Shown here piece by piece: positions 12,014-51,689 of a stretch of 64,000 nt of DNA; the first letter of the stretch is position 1, and every line of letters starts with the position of its first letter. The DNA lies in NCBI RefSeq assembly GCF_019703515.2, contig NC_059372.1:17140492-17204491 (forward strand), read 5' to 3'. The stretch comes from Myxocyprinus asiaticus (taxonomy: Eukaryota > Chordata > Actinopteri > Cypriniformes > Catostomidae). The translations under genes and the position numbers were made by a program. The notes beneath the pieces are model-generated. The model did not search any database. It saw nothing but the letters and a program-made list of their open reading frames with translations, and had not been told where the DNA came from.

Positions 12014-13211
12014 CAGTGCCAAGAAAAAGTATGTGAACCCTTTGGAATTAGCTAGTTTTCTCCATTAATTGGTCATAAAATGTGATTGCATCTTCATCAT
12101 AGTCACAAGTATAGACAAAGCACAATGTGCTTAAGCTAACAACACACAAACAATTCTAATCTGTCATGTCTTTATCGAACACATCAATTTAAACATTCAC
12201 AGTGCTGTGGAAAATGTAAGTGAACCCCTAGGCTAAAGATGTCAACAAAAACTAATTCAAGTCAGGAGTTGGCAAACCTGGCATCCAATTAATGAAACGA
12301 TATTTGAGGAGTGGGTTAGAGCTACTTTGACTTTTAAAAAGCACTCAAACAATTTGAGTTTGCTATTCACAAGAAGCATCTACTGACGTGGACCATACCT
12401 TACAAAAAATGGATTTCAGAAGGCCTACGATCAAGAATTGTTGCTTTGCACAAAGCTGGAAAGGGTAACAAAGTTATCTCGAAGAGCTTTGATATTTATC
12501 TGTCCACAGTTTTCTATAATTGGAGATGATTTAGTACTGTGGCAACTCTCCCAAGAAGTGGCCGTCCAGCTAAGATAACTCAAAGAGCACACCACAGAAT
12601 GCTCAATGAGGTAAAAAAGAACCCTAGAGTGATAGCTAAAGACTTGAAGGAATCATTGGAACTGGCTAACATCTCTGTTCACGAGTCTACTATATGAGAA
12701 ACATTAAACATTAAAATCCTGTCCATGACAGGAAACCACGAAGGAAGTTTTTCCAACAAAAACATTGCTGCGCATCTGAAGTTTCCCAAAGAGTCCCAGT
12801 CAGAGCCCAGACTTTAACCCAACATAGATGCTGTGGAATGACCTCGAGAGCTGTTCACACCAGACATCCTAAGAATATGGCTGAGCTGAAGCAGTTTTGT
12901 AAGGAACAATGGTCCGAAATTCCTTCTGAACATTGTGCAGGTATAACCCGCAGTTACCGGAAACACTTGGTTGAGGTTATTGCTGTCAAAGGAGGATCGA
13001 CCAGTTTTTAAATTCAAGGGTTCATTTACTTTTTCCACAGCACTGTAAATGTTTAATGGGATGTGTTCAACAAAGAAATGAAAGATTATAATTGTGTGAG
13101 CTTAAGCACATTGTGCTGTGTCTATACTTGATGATGAGATCACATTTTATAACCAATGAATGCAGAAAACCAGCTAATTCCAAAGGGTTCACGTACTTTT
13201 TCTTGCCAGTG
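12014..13211 (+). mobile_element. Tc1-like element with double (IR/DR-type) inverted repeats, internally deleted
   Basis: Left end CAGTGCCAAGAAAAAGTATG, right end CTTTTTCTTGCCAGTG, flanked by TA at 12012 and 13212. A second inner pair is CAGTGCTGTGGAAAATGTAA near 12200 and TTTTTCCACAGCACTG near 13030, giving two repeats per end. A transposase remnant lies between (about 12410-13010) with stops and a jump across the catalytic core. Non-functional. Confidence 0.8.
12410..13010 (+). pseudogene. decayed Tc1-like transposase
   Basis: Readable pieces include STVATLPRSGRPAKITQRAH (the GRP/AT-hook-like linker of Tc1 transposases) and VKKNPRVIAKDLKESLE, followed by stops. After NKNIAAHLKF the frame passes straight to a C-terminal region (PRELFTPDIL), so the DDE core is missing. 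Confidence 0.65.
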
Positions 13212-13817
13212 TACATTAATGCATTGTTTACTTTGTTTACTGTGTTGTGATGCTGTTTTCTAGATTTTTTTTTTTTTTTTTGCCGCATCAGATGGAGAGA
13301 ATTGTTTTGCAGTTTTACTGTGTCGCATGGGAGCTCATTTCTTTTCTGTGATTAAATTCTTTACTGCTACTCTCAGGATTCTTAAAAAATGTTTCACTCT
13401 GAGTGCTAGTTTAAAATAGGTCATTGGGAAGTGAGGAAGATGGGAAAGCAGGGAGTACGGTTAGATCTAACATTAAATATGAATGAGGGCCATTTATGAT
13501 GATGTCTACCTGCTCTATGATCTGAAGTGTGTTCAGATTTTAAACATGGTCTATCTGTTTAATTAGAAGCTTTCTGCATCATAATTGCAAAGGTTATGAT
13601 GAGTTTGAGTTAAAGCCAAATATGTTGTTTTGGCATGTGAACAGCTAGTTGTTTCTTTGTAATTTTATTTTACAGTTCCTTTTTAATTGAAATACACAGG
13701 CCTAACCGAAATGTGTTGTTATACAGTTTAGTCAATTTTACAGTTCAGCAGTCATTATACAAAATATTTGACCACAGAATGCTTAGATGGACCAATCAGA
13801 ATAGAGTATTCCAGTAT

Positions 13818-13872
13818 TCTAGCACAGTTATGTAGGAAGCAGCAACGGTTGATTATAGTTTAGCAGCATTAT
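13818..13872 (+). repeat. 55-bp direct repeat, copy 1 (upstream of first coding exon)
   Basis: Starts TCTAGCACAGTTATGTAGGA. Identical over 55 nt to 16390-16444. Related flanking sequence (TATACAAAATATTTGACCAC) occurs before this copy and after the other, so both belong to one dispersed repeat family in a different permutation. Confidence 0.85.
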
Positions 13873-13985
13873 CCAAAAGGGAATGTATTCGACTAGAATT
13901 CTAAAATGGAATTTTGGGTTATGAATAATTGAGTAATCTCTTGCTGTGTATGTGGTTTTTCAGCAGTGCGTCAGGAGCAGGGGGG

Positions 13986-40531
<26,546 letters not shown>

Positions 40532-40923
40532 CCTCTCGCCATGCAAAGTCACTACAGCTGAATACCACACAACACTGATGGAGAGGGCGGAGCCTGAGAT
40601 GGGAGAGGGGCGGGGCTACTCAGCATGCCGATTGCCCCATTCCCCTCCTCTTCCTAAAACTAACTGTTACACTATCAGGGCCCTGCATCCTCACTACCTG
40701 ATGAATTACAGCAAATGAGTCCCGAAAGAGTCCGTGGGTAAATATTAAATTTGGGTTTTGTAGGATTTGTTTTTGTTATTTTTAGTTAGTGCCATTTCTT
40801 TGTTAGTTCCCATGAGAGACTGAATGGACCAAGATCTTAATTTGTCTGGTCAAACCAAGAAAGAATATAAAGAGCCTTATGGGTTATGTTATTTGAAACA
40901 ACCTTGGTTTAATCTTGTTCCTT

Positions 40924-40929
40924 AATAAA
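40924..40929 (+). terminator. AATAAA, possible proximal poly(A) signal of ctnnbip1
   Basis: Canonical hexamer 393 nt after the stop codon, followed within 30 nt by a TTTTTTGTAG / TTGTTTTTGTTG-like U/GU-rich region. Use would give a short 3'UTR of about 0.42 kb. Confidence 0.4.
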
Positions 40930-41644
40930 TTTTTTTGTAGTTTCTTGTTTTTGTTGTCCACAGGGTCAAGTAGACTATTTTTGTGTTTTATTTTTAAGGT
41001 TTTTGTTTGTTTATTAGTTGTTTAGTAATTGTTTGCATTGTAATTTAATCGAAACATTAATGTTGCTGTGGAGGCTAGAGAATTATGGATGAGGCCCGTA
41101 TGCAAGCACACAGTCACAGAATGATTTACACAAAAGATCTGATGTATCATTATCTCTTTTTTCAATGTTTGGATTCATGTGAAATTTCATAGCCTTTTTT
41201 TTTTTTTTTTTTGTACAGAAAGTGAGAAATAATTAGAAAAGTGAATGAGTCGTGCCAATTGTGTTTTATGTAAAATATTTCTTAAGGTATCTAATGAATG
41301 TCTTAGGTCCTTATTTATTTTTCCAATGTCTTAAAATGTAGACATAAACATGAACTTACCCCCAGATAAAAAAAAATAATTCTGTTTTTTAATATCATGT
41401 TTTGATACAAATGATTACTTTACAAACCATAAAAACCTGAAATTTCCAAACAGCCTCAGCCTTAATAATAATTGTAAAAACAGAATGTGCCATACTCTGA
41501 CATGGGTATGAGTCACCATATATTTGACTGTCTAATTCAGTGATACAGTAGTGCTAGTGAAAGACAATTTTTTTAGTTATTCTAATTGAAGTCAATGCGG
41601 AATACAAGCTTGTGGTAATTAAGAGGACTCTAAACAGCCCTCTA

Positions 41645-41845
41645 ACTTAAAGGGATAGTACACCCAAATTCATTTACTTCCCCATGTTGTTGTAAACCCT
41701 TATCACTTCTGTGTAACACAAAAGGAGATGTAAGCCAGAATGTTAGCTTCAGTCAGAATTCACATTCGTTGCATATTCAATACAATGAAAGTGAATGGTG
41801 AGTAAATGACAGAATCTAAATTTTTGAGTGAAACATCCCTTTAAT
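41645..41845 (+). repeat. cyprinid interspersed repeat, copy 5 (complete) in ctnnbip1 3'UTR
   Basis: Starts AAAGGGATAGTACACCCAAA, passes CCATGTTGTTGTAAACCC, ACACAAAAGGAGATG and GAAAGTGAATGGTGAG, and ends TGAGTGAAACATCCCTTTAA. The two ends are inverted copies, which suggests a short TIR element. Confidence 0.65.
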
Positions 41846-42596
41846 AATTAAAAACCAAACTATTTTTATTTTTTACTTTTAATAGTTCACTTACATTTAT
41901 TTTTGGCCTCTGACCTTTTTGTAACATCATGTTGGGTATTTAATGTGTATTCATGTTTTGTTAACTTGCTTACAGAATTATTGTATCTTTAGTGTTTTAA
42001 AATGACGCATGCCTGCTTGTGGTTTAAATGGTGTTTGTTCAAGTAGCTCTGTAATGGTCATGAGAGCCATGCTGCATTAAACATCAATGTACACCTCTTT
42101 TTAATCTGTGGATTTAAGTCCTTTTGAACATTTATGAAAATGGCTTTTATAGTTCTTGCAAATATCCAATCAGCAATAAGTATTTGATTGAATGTCTTCA
42201 TTGAGGCTACATGTCCAACAGCCACATTATCTCAACAATGAAAGGAAAGTGCATCTGATTACTTTTAACTGTTGTTTTAAAATCATTATTTTGTCTATGC
42301 ATTGTTTCTTAACTTTCAGAAGCATACAGATGTGTCTTACTGCAATCATGTCATGTTGAGTTTGCAGCCTTTTAGCCTTTGATTCATATGAATGTAATTG
42401 TTTTTGCATTATCGTTTAATTCATTGACATCATGGCATGTTGTCCCTAATCCCTTGAGCTGTAAAACTATTTAATGTGAATTGCTTTTTTATTATTATTA
42501 TTGTTTTAAAATTCAATTGAATAGTTGTTTTATGCCGTATGGTTGTTGACTACGTCCCTTGACTTAAATGCGTCCAAAATCTATACCAACTGAACC

Positions 42597-42602
42597 ATTA
42601 AA
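42597..42602 (+). terminator. ATTAAA, possible distal poly(A) signal of ctnnbip1
   Basis: Common variant hexamer followed about 35 nt later by a run of more than ten T. It would give a 3'UTR of about 2.1 kb, close to the length usual for this gene. A second ATTAAA lies at 42076-42081. Confidence 0.35.
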
Positions 42603-42620
42603 GGAGTTTAAAACTGCCTG

Positions 42621-45619
42621 CTCTATTTAATGTTTTTTTTTTTTTCTCAGTGGAATTTATTCTGAAATCATAAACTAGCAAGACTACAGAGTGTTCCAAC
42701 CTTTCTATCTTTGTGATAAGAACTAAGCTGGAGAAAGATCACATTGTGCCAAGATCAAAATAAGGGCATATATTTTGCACCTCTTTCAGGAATGCTCTGG
42801 AATCTACTCTAGGACCTGATAAGATACCAACGCAAGAAAAAAGACATCAGACAGTGTGCGTAAACATAAGAAAGCAACAGAAAACTTCAAATAGATTAGA
42901 TGAGCGAACATGTTTTGAATGTAAATAGAAGTGCAGATTATTATGCAATTATATGGTGTATTAAATGTTTGAGTTTTAGGGTATTGTTTTTTCTAAAATA
43001 GTTTAGAATAATCTGTTCCTTTGTTTTTGCTGAATTAACCCTTTAATGCTTAATTGAATTAACACTTCAGTGTATTTTTTTTCTTAATGGCACCATAAAT
43101 TCAAAATGGCTCACAAAAGTTGTAATGCACCAAATACTTCTGTAATATTTAATAATATTAGTATCTTTTATTCCAGTGGAAAGAAAATTAGTGATTATAT
43201 TCTTGTATTGAAGTTAAAAGAAACATATTTTTCCCCTTTGCAATTTAATAATTCATGCACCAAAGAGTTAATTGTAGATCAAACCCAATCTCATGACAAG
43301 TCATAATAATAGTACGAGATAGAAAAATTGAAAGAGATAATACGAGTTGGCTCATATAAAAACGTTTTCTGACTTTTACAGTTATAGAGGAAAAATCAAT
43401 AAACACGATGATGTAATTACACAGTAAAATCAAATTTGTTGACCCTATTTAGATTTTTTAAGGCAATCGGTTTGCATGCATTTTTAAGGAAATTTACTTA
43501 ATTGGCTTTTACTTACAGTACAAGTAAACTGAACTTAATTTTTTAAGTAATGTTAACTAGTAAACCTAACTCATCTGTGATTAAAGTATCATTGTTTTTA
43601 TTTATGCTGCGGAATTTAAATGGGCATGCATCATCCTCAATTGGATTGCCATTTTCATATCATGACACTGAAAGACAGCTCTGTCACCTGACTAAGCTAA
43701 ATATGCACCAACAGCATATCAGTAAGATGTTAAGTGCCTGAAAACTGAATAATAACATACTTTAATCTCAGATCTGGGAATGATAAAAGCTATTGCCTCA
43801 AGACGTAACTTAAATATTCATGTTGTCTGTTTAGAGAAGCTGGCTAATGATTTGATATGAAGGCATATTGAATAATTGGACTGCTTCCTAGCCTTTTGGT
43901 TGATTTGAAAAGCTGTCCCACGACTGTTTGGGTAGTGCAAAATAAAGGCCATGATGACAACGTTCAGCCCACAAGCCAAGTTGTCTAATTCTGATTTATC
44001 TTTTAAGTGTGGCCCATATCAAACATTGGTTTAAACAGGCAACACTTATAAACTGATCCACATTTGTAAAGCACCTTCTTCGTAACATCATTAACAAATG
44101 TTTTATCGTTTAATATGATATCATACTTTGTTATAAAACTAGAACTTCTATGCAATGGTATTAACATTTAAAGGATCATTCTGGGTTTAAGTTATTCTGA
44201 ATCGACAGCATTTGTGGTGTAATGGTGATTACCACAAACAAAACATTCTTGTCTCTCCTTTTCTTTAAAAGACAAAAGCACAAGGAAAGTACTTAAACCA
44301 GAGGTCTCTCAAAATGTATTTATTATTTGAAAAGCATGCTTCATATTGAAAACTTTGAGGTCAATGCTACATGTCATTTTATTGAGCAAGGTGTAACTGG
44401 CCACTGGTTGAGCAGATGTTTAATAAGGCTGCATGGAGAGCACGACTCCACATGTTAGCAGAGCTGTCTCCCTCTGGCAATGATAAAACCACTTCATTCA
44501 AAGACGCTTTCAAACGGATTTCAAACATCTGAAAATGCCAACATGTTTTGACTGCTCCAGTCCTCCGCTTGCCTGCTAACACTGATAACTTATAATGATA
44601 TTGAAATACACACATCATTATTTCATGGGCGCCTGCAGCATTTCATCTGAGGGTATGCACAGAAATCTGCCTTGTACAACCTTCTATTTGGGGGGGACCA
44701 GGGGCATGCTCGAGTATGAGTAGCATTCATGTAACTATTGGCTAGAGTACGTCTTCCAGTAACCATTCAGAACAGATGTGTTCTCACGCTAAATAAGCAA
44801 AATACACCACAACAAATAGAGCAGAACGCAGGTGTCTCGAGATGCGTTTTTATCAGTTGAAGTTCTTTTTAACTTAAAACGGCTTCTAAAAATGCAGCGC
44901 TCCTGTCAGAGATCCTAAAAACACAGTGAAATATGACGCAGTTGTCACAAGACATCCATCTAGCGAATGCTTACATGGAAAACGATTGAAAAACAGCGTG
45001 AGCGGATGTAAAAACATGTTCAGTTTAACAGCCCCTTGATCACATGACACATCACTAGCTGAAGTTACCTTTCAAAGTTACCTCTCAAAAAGATAGCCTT
45101 TTGTCTCAGTTGATTGTAGGTAAATTTCCGCTGTATTCAGCGCTGTTTGTTCTCTGTATTCTTAAATATCCAGATGCTGTTTTACTGTGCGAGAAACCGC
45201 TCCGTTTTGTAAGCCCGTTTGGCCAGTTCACTGAAAAGAACTGACTCATTTGCAAATTGGTCACTGCTAGTTCTTTTAAACAGCCAACAGAAATACGGGA
45301 CACACTTCATGAATTATGAAATATTCTGAGAGTAAATGTTTCTTAGGTCAGCGCTTATGGTACGCACAGTGCGTAAAAAGTTATGAAAAAGTTCATAAGG
45401 AATATTTAAGATTCTGCACTATTTTTAAATCACATCAGTTAAGCAAATTTGTGAAGTTTTCAATTTAACTTTTCATGACAATTGTTATACTGACAATATA
45501 ATTTGTAATGAATTAGACCCACTATATGAATATGTACAAAGATAACATTCAAACCCCTCTGTAATTATTTTCATGATTAAATAACAAGCTACACTTGTAA
45601 AAGGGCTGATTTTTAAGTT
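42621..45619. other. intergenic, nothing certain
   Basis: AT-rich. A hAT-like fragment is possible around 44640-45060 (short AACGG/AAAACG-type motifs), but no boundaries are clear. No exon recognised. Confidence 0.4.
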
Positions 45620-45627
45620 GAATATTG

Positions 45628-45976
45628 TGTCCCACTTTATAACTCTTTAACTACTATGTACTAACATTAAAATAAATGCAATACAATATTTATTGTGTAA
45701 CTACATATTGTTCTGCTAAATGCTCACAAAGTTCAAATTTGCTGCTACTGAGGTTGAGGAATGGGTAGGTTTAGGAGTTAGGGTTTAGATTAGGGTTAGG
45801 GTTTAGGGTAAGGGTTAGGTTTGGATAAGGGGTAAGGTTAACAGTGTAACTACAGATGTAATTAAATGAAGGTACTTTAAATATAACAATGCAACAACAC
45901 ATATGTACATAATAAGTACATTGTATTAAATGTTTAAGAACATAGTAGTTAAAGACACCTAATATAAAGTGGGTCC
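45628..45976. mobile_element. 349-bp TIR element with telomere-like core
   Basis: Ends TGTCCCACTTTATA and TATAAAGTGGGTCC, extended by inner inverted TTAACTACTATGTAC / ACATAGTAGTTAAAG. Flanked by a perfect 8-bp duplication GAATATTG at 45620-45627 and 45977-45984. The centre (45770-45835) is a run of degenerate TTAGGG / TTTAGGG units. No coding capacity. Confidence 0.8.
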
Positions 45977-45984
45977 GAATATTG

Positions 45985-47968
45985 ATAATAAATAAAGACA
46001 TATCAAATCCAAAGCTTTCTGTAATGAGTTCAACATTGGTCTCCCTCTTCATGCCTCTTCAGTGTTTTTAAACAGATACTTTTACATATTTAGTTGAATT
46101 CAATGACTCATATGTGGGTGGAGGGCAACTGTTTTTTTCACTGTGGTACTCCACAGAGGCTCCTGTCCTCAAACTGCTCTCTGTTTAAATGAGAATTCAA
46201 CCCATGCTGATTAATCCTGGATGCTTCTCATTTTACTTAACCAGAGACGTCTTCATCCGTTTGTGCTGGATCTCAAAGAGGACATTAGCCTGACCATCTG
46301 CTGCAAAAGATAATTCCTTCAAGAATTAAAAGGAGAACTTGACCGTTTTACGTAATCATTGCATTTAGTTTTGTTTCAGATTACCATTTTTCTTTTTTCA
46401 TTCTAGAGTTTTTGGATTTACTTATAATGAAGGGTAAAATTGTAAAATTTCTTGAAATTCATTCTTTAGGGTTTCAGGAATAGCCTGTACGTCTTTCTCC
46501 CATTAGCTTCTTGCAAAGAGTGTTAACCTAACACTATAACCTTTTTTATGCTTACTGATACAGAGTTTTAATTATAAAAACAAACTGTCCAAAAAAAGGC
46601 CAAAACCGAGCGTTTCAGATTGAGGGCCAGAGACAGGGTGGAAAATGATCATATATTACTAAGTTTATGACTGTGTTGGTGCAAAAAAAACTTTAATAAC
46701 ATTATCAGTGGACCTCATGGAAGAAAATAAAATTATTTAAAACATTTTTTTTGTTTTGTTTTTTTGTTTTTTTTGTTTACATAGCAATAGCTGCAACTGT
46801 TAGTTATTGCACATCTTATTGTGCAATAATAGTGGCCTCTGGTAACCCTGAGTTCCCGAGCAATGTCGTTTGAGTATCCTTGGTATACATGTTATAAATT
46901 GATGCTTTAATAGAGTTTTCAATTATTTTTTGAAAGTGGGCAATTTTTTAAGTTGTCACTTGTCAGCGAGGCACACGCTGACAAGCCTATTCCGGTCCAT
47001 TTTAACAACATCCCATTTATAAGTATATTATAAGCAATTATATGTAGCATTCAGGGTTGCAGGGGTGTCCATCATGCCTGGTGTTTTTATAATGAGCCCT
47101 GTCCACCTATGGCCTTCTCATACACTGTCTGTCTGTCTGCTGCTTTTGCCATCAGGATGTCCTCCCACCTCCACTGGAGGTTTGACATGTGCTTGGGAAA
47201 ATATGGATTCCATAGACAAAATAGGAAAAAAGTAGATAGGTTATTACCCATATAGGAAACATAAAGTAAAGCCTTCTTTGAAAATCAAGTCATATGCACT
47301 GCAAAACAATTCTTAATCAGTATTTTTGTCATTTTCCCAGATAGATAAAAGATTAGATCAAATGTCTAAACATCCTTAGAACAAAATAAATAAATAACCC
47401 TAACCTTAATCCTGACCCTAACCCTTCTTGAGAAACAACATTGCATAAGATTTTAAAACAAAATATCTTGAATTCAGTTTATTTTTCTTACTCCATTCGC
47501 AAATTGTTCTTTTCTTGTTTTAAGCAAAAATCTAGCAAAATTTAGTGAGGTGCATTCTTAGAAAAAAAAAAGAAAAAAAATCAATTTGCCAATAAGAAAA
47601 CTCATTACCCTTACTTAATTGAATTTGAGAATGTTTTTATAAGCAATTTAATATATTTCATTCAGATTGAGTCAGTTTCATTCAGCCAACATAATTTAGT
47701 TGGATTAGGTCAAATCAGTTTACTATAGTAGTTTTAACTCAACTTTATTAGGTTTGTCAAACAAAATTTACTAATGTTTAATTTAATTAATTTTCTTATA
47801 TTGGTCCAACCTAATTTATTTGATCAATCATTAGTATATTCAAGGTGAACAAGTGTAAGGACAGTGAAATGATAGAACACAAGGAAATCAAGTTGTGAAC
47901 ATTTTTTTCAAGAATTGTGTTGTTTTAGTTCATGTTAATTAAGCAAACTGAACAAACTGCAAAAATCC

Positions 47969-48004
<36 letters not shown>

Positions 48005-49225
48005 TAAACTTAATTCAGGATATATTCTCTGAAAACAATTAAGTTTATCTTGTTTTAAGTATGTTTAGATATTGTTTTCTGGAAAACAAGATACAAATAC
48101 TGATTAAGAAAATTAATTTTTTCTACCGTGCACTTGTATCGCTTATGTGAGCACTATCAAAAAAGCTTATTGGTCATATTGGTCAGGCCGAATAACTTCT
48201 CATTTAGCTCGTCTCTGTAGTTACCATAGATACAGCACGTTGCATGCTAATTATGCACCGGTCAGACAGCAACCTAAGGTCTGACTGTTTCATTAACTCA
48301 GGAATTCCACAGATGCACAGTTCTGGTTAATCAGTTCTGGCAATGCTTGTCAACAAAGCAGTATAAAATGAGATATCCTCATAAAGTGAGCTGATAGGAT
48401 TATATGTTAGAATTCTCAAATATTTACTTTTTCTAAGATTATATTCTAAATGTGTGTGTTACTAGGCAATCTTTATATAGCCTTAAACATTTGGATTCAA
48501 AGATGTTCCAACCAAGCTATATTAATAGCTTCAGACTGAAGAAGATTGTGTTATGCCATCAGTGTCTGTCAAAGTGACTAAATTAAGCCTGAAATGACAT
48601 CTGTCCTCTTGCAATATAAATTAAAATACCCAGATGTGCACATGTATCAGGCATGATGACCATATGTGATACCACTCATGATAAAATCACATTTCAGAAG
48701 TATTTATTTTTCTTATCCAGCAATATATTTTATTATATTGCTGATTATACAGTTGAGTTTAGAGGGAGAATATGACATATAATCAGATTAAACCTGTATG
48801 TCTTCTTTAAGAAATAATTTCTCTGCAGTCTGGCTCCTTAAGGAAAAAGTTTGGAAACTTTTTAAGAGAAACTGATACTTGATAAAATTGCATCCTAAGG
48901 ATGCAAGAAGGGGGTAAAAAATGCTGAATAGACAGTTTCCACAGCGGTGTATCATGAAATCGACTGAAAGTTGAGAGACATTTATTGCACCAATTTATTT
49001 ATTTATTCATTTATTACCAATTTATGCCTCAGTGCTATCTGAACTAAGGAACACTGAATAGATAACAACTTTACAGAATACACTAGAAGAATCCAGATTT
49101 TGGTTCATACTTGAGTGCCATTGACTCTTTAGGAAGATGCAATGGGCTGTGGTCACAGTGGTAGAAAAAAACCTTCATAAAATGGCTAGTTTGGGCTACA
49201 CAATTTGTGATATGAACATGGTGAA
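45985..49225. other. intergenic, low-complexity patches only
   Basis: Contains T-rich stretches (46745-46780), a (GT)n array near 47971 and AT-rich unique-looking sequence with CCCTAACC-type motifs near 47396-47430. No exon recognised. Confidence 0.4.
47971..48000. repeat. (TG)n microsatellite
   Basis: 15 TG units. Confidence 0.9.
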
Positions 49226-49399
49226 GTGGTGGTGGTGTAGTGGACTAAAGCACTGAACTGGTAAGTGGAAGGTTGTTGGTTTGATCCCCACAGCCACCAC
49301 CATTGTGTCCTTGAGCAAGGCACTTAACTCCAGGTTGCTCCAGGGGGATTGGCACTGTAAGTTGCTTTGGATAAAAGACTCTGCCAAATGCATAAATGT
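49226..49399 (+). mobile_element. tRNA-derived SINE of a third family (LINE-type 3' tail)
   Basis: A-box-like GTGGTGTAGTGGACTAAAGC, B-box-like GGTTTGATCCCC, a conserved middle (CACCATTGTGTCCTTGAGCA) and tail TGGATAAAAGACTCTGCCAA. The tail resembles the 3' end of the LINE at 27498-29005. Confidence 0.75.
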
Positions 49400-49894
49400 A
49401 AACATTAGTTGAATTATATTTTAATGTGCCAAATTGCCATAAACCAAAGATACCATGTACCATGAACGGAAATATCATGATTAATATTCAAAAGGTAGAT
49501 GCTATTTACACTGTGTAAATTGCAACAAAAAGCATCTTCTTTGCACTAAGTGTAAATAGTGTTAGATACTATTTGCACCCCGGTTTAGAGTCCCACAGAC
49601 ACCCTACTCCAACCCCAAAACCTAACCCTAACCTTACCTTACAAAAATTTACCATGGTTTTATTACAGTAACCAAGGTAACACCATGGTATTTTGTAGTA
49701 AAATCATATTAATCACAAAATTTAACAAAGTTACTATATAAACACCATATAACTGTAGTAACACCATTGTTAATTGCATTAAAATTATGTTTTTTTTTTT
49801 TTTACCTGGATCAAACTTTTCTCTCAATTCCTCGAGCTTCACCGTGACCAAATCACTGCGAGGCAACCAACCTTTATCTTAATTTTTATTTATT

Positions 49895-49898
<4 letters not shown>

Positions 49899-49964
<66 letters not shown>

Positions 49965-49975
49965 TACATACACAG

Positions 49976-50061
<86 letters not shown>
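49899..50061. repeat. two adjacent (AT)n arrays
   Basis: Pure AT arrays at about 49899-49961 and 49988-50051, separated by ACAGTACATACACAGACATA. They mark the 3' (left) limit of the L1 element; open frames reading through them are artefacts. Confidence 0.9.
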
Positions 50062-50062
<1 letters not shown>

Positions 50063-51353
50063 ATAGACATACAATTCTAAAACTATGCCTCTTTCTCCAC
50101 AGTCCCAGTCTGAGAGCCCCCAAAAATATCAAATATTTACCCCATTTCCCATTAAAAGAATCCCATATCCCCAGCCTTCTACATGTTACCTCTTCGAAGG
50201 CCGCCACCCTTCCCATCTCCTCGCACCACTCCCGAATTGAGGGTGCTCCCACCGACTTCCAACACCTTAAAACAATCTGCCTGCCTATCATCGCACTGGT
50301 GAGAACCCAATCTTTTATGTATTTATCACCTACGTCGATGACCGCCCCATCACCCAAAACACAGAATCTGGGGCAAAACGAAATCCGAATGCCCAACACG
50401 TCACACACAAAACTCTGTACCTTCAACCAAAATTCCTGAATCTCAGCACACCAACAAAAAACATGGGCCATGTCCCCATCCTCCGATTGGCAATGCCGCA
50501 GGTGGGTGTGTCTTTAAGACCAAGCCTATACAGTCTAGAGGGGGTCCAATAGAATCTATGTAGAATCTTGAATTGTATAAGTTGCACCCTTGCATCTCTA
50601 GATACAGACTTGATGTTTTTTAGAATCCCAGCCCACACTCCCTCCTCCAATACCAAGTTAAAATCGTTCTCCCATAATCTCTTGATAGAGGTTAAAGCTC
50701 CATCCCACAGACTCTGAACTAGCAGGGAGTAATACACTGATGCCTCATGACCTTTTCCAAAAGCAGTAATCACCACTCCCAGAGTGTCTGCCACTTTAGG
50801 GGGGTGTATGCTACTCCCAAAAATAGTACAGAGCAGGTGGCGCAACTGTAAATACCTAAAAAAACTGAGATCTGGGAATCCCAAAATGTTGAGCCAAATT
50901 ACCAACACTCCACTCTCATATAGGTAACCGAGTGTAGTAACCCTCCTCACAATCCACTCTGACCAGCAGAATGGGGACTTATCAATACATAATTTTGGGT
51001 TCAGCCATATGCTAGAGGCAGCATTCAAATAAATGTCTGAATTAAACACTCTGGACACTTTTGTCCATACCGAGAGCAAATGCGAGATAACGGGGTGTAA
51101 CTTAGCTTCTCCGGTTAGTTTGATAGAAAGGATTTGCATGAAATATGGGCAAGGACTGTTCAATAGAAAACCAGGGAGGGGCTCTTTCAGGTGGAAGCAA
51201 CCAATGAGCCAACTGCCTGAGACTGAACGCATAATAATAAAAACAAAATTCTGGGTAGGCTTAGCCCACCTTTGTCTATCGGCCTTTGTAATTTGTTGAA
51301 ATGTAGTCTGGGACGTTAACCATTCCAATGCTATTTCGCTATGCTATCAAATT
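50062..51353 (-). pseudogene. L1 ORF2, C-terminal part (after the L2 insertion)
   Basis: Reading resumes with FDSIAK, then stops. A frame at 51328-50423 carries the thumb/connection region (RQRWAKPTQNFVFI ... WLIGCFHL ... LQLRHLLCTIFG ... ARVQLIQFKILHRFYWTPSR) typical of L1 ORF2. It continues with a frameshift into [15 protein letters not shown], the C-terminal Cys-rich region, and fades into AT repeats. It codes for nothing functional. Confidence 0.75.
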
Positions 51354-51689
51354 TTGGACTCAAGATGGCGCCGAGTATGGCTGCTGTATTGCGAGCTCTG
51401 ACACAACATTGTAGTTTTTTGTTTGTTTTGTTTACAATTCTTATGTTTTTTGTCTTGGATGTTGTCTGCCTTATTGTCTACGACAGACAAACACATTTGG
51501 ACATTGGTTGTGCAATTACACACCGTAAACCGGACTTCAAATTCCTCAATGCCGACCCGCTGTTTACAAACAGGCCAGCGGAGCCCTTTGTCTGGGCTGC
51601 CCGGCCGCGGAAATGCAAAAGGAAAAGGGGAAACAGAGCCGGCATTCTCATCAGAGTAAGACGTTGCGCAAATCAACCCCCGCTACCCA

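Larger units (their letters stand above)
40532..42620 (+). other. ctnnbip1: ctnnbip1 3' untranslated region (3' end inferred)
   Basis: AT-rich sequence following the stop codon with no splice or coding signal. Poly(A) signals are AATAAA at 40924, ATTAAA at 42076 and ATTAAA at 42597, the last followed by a T-rich stretch. Mammalian CTNNBIP1 has a roughly 2-kb 3'UTR, so one of the distal signals is plausible. A cyprinid interspersed repeat lies inside it at 41645-41845. The end point is inferred, not seen. Confidence 0.5.

Noticed and set aside
45770..45835. Interstitial telomere as evidence of a chromosome fusion
   Set aside because: The TTAGGG-like units are degenerate and lie inside a 349-bp TIR element with an 8-bp target duplication, so transposition explains them.
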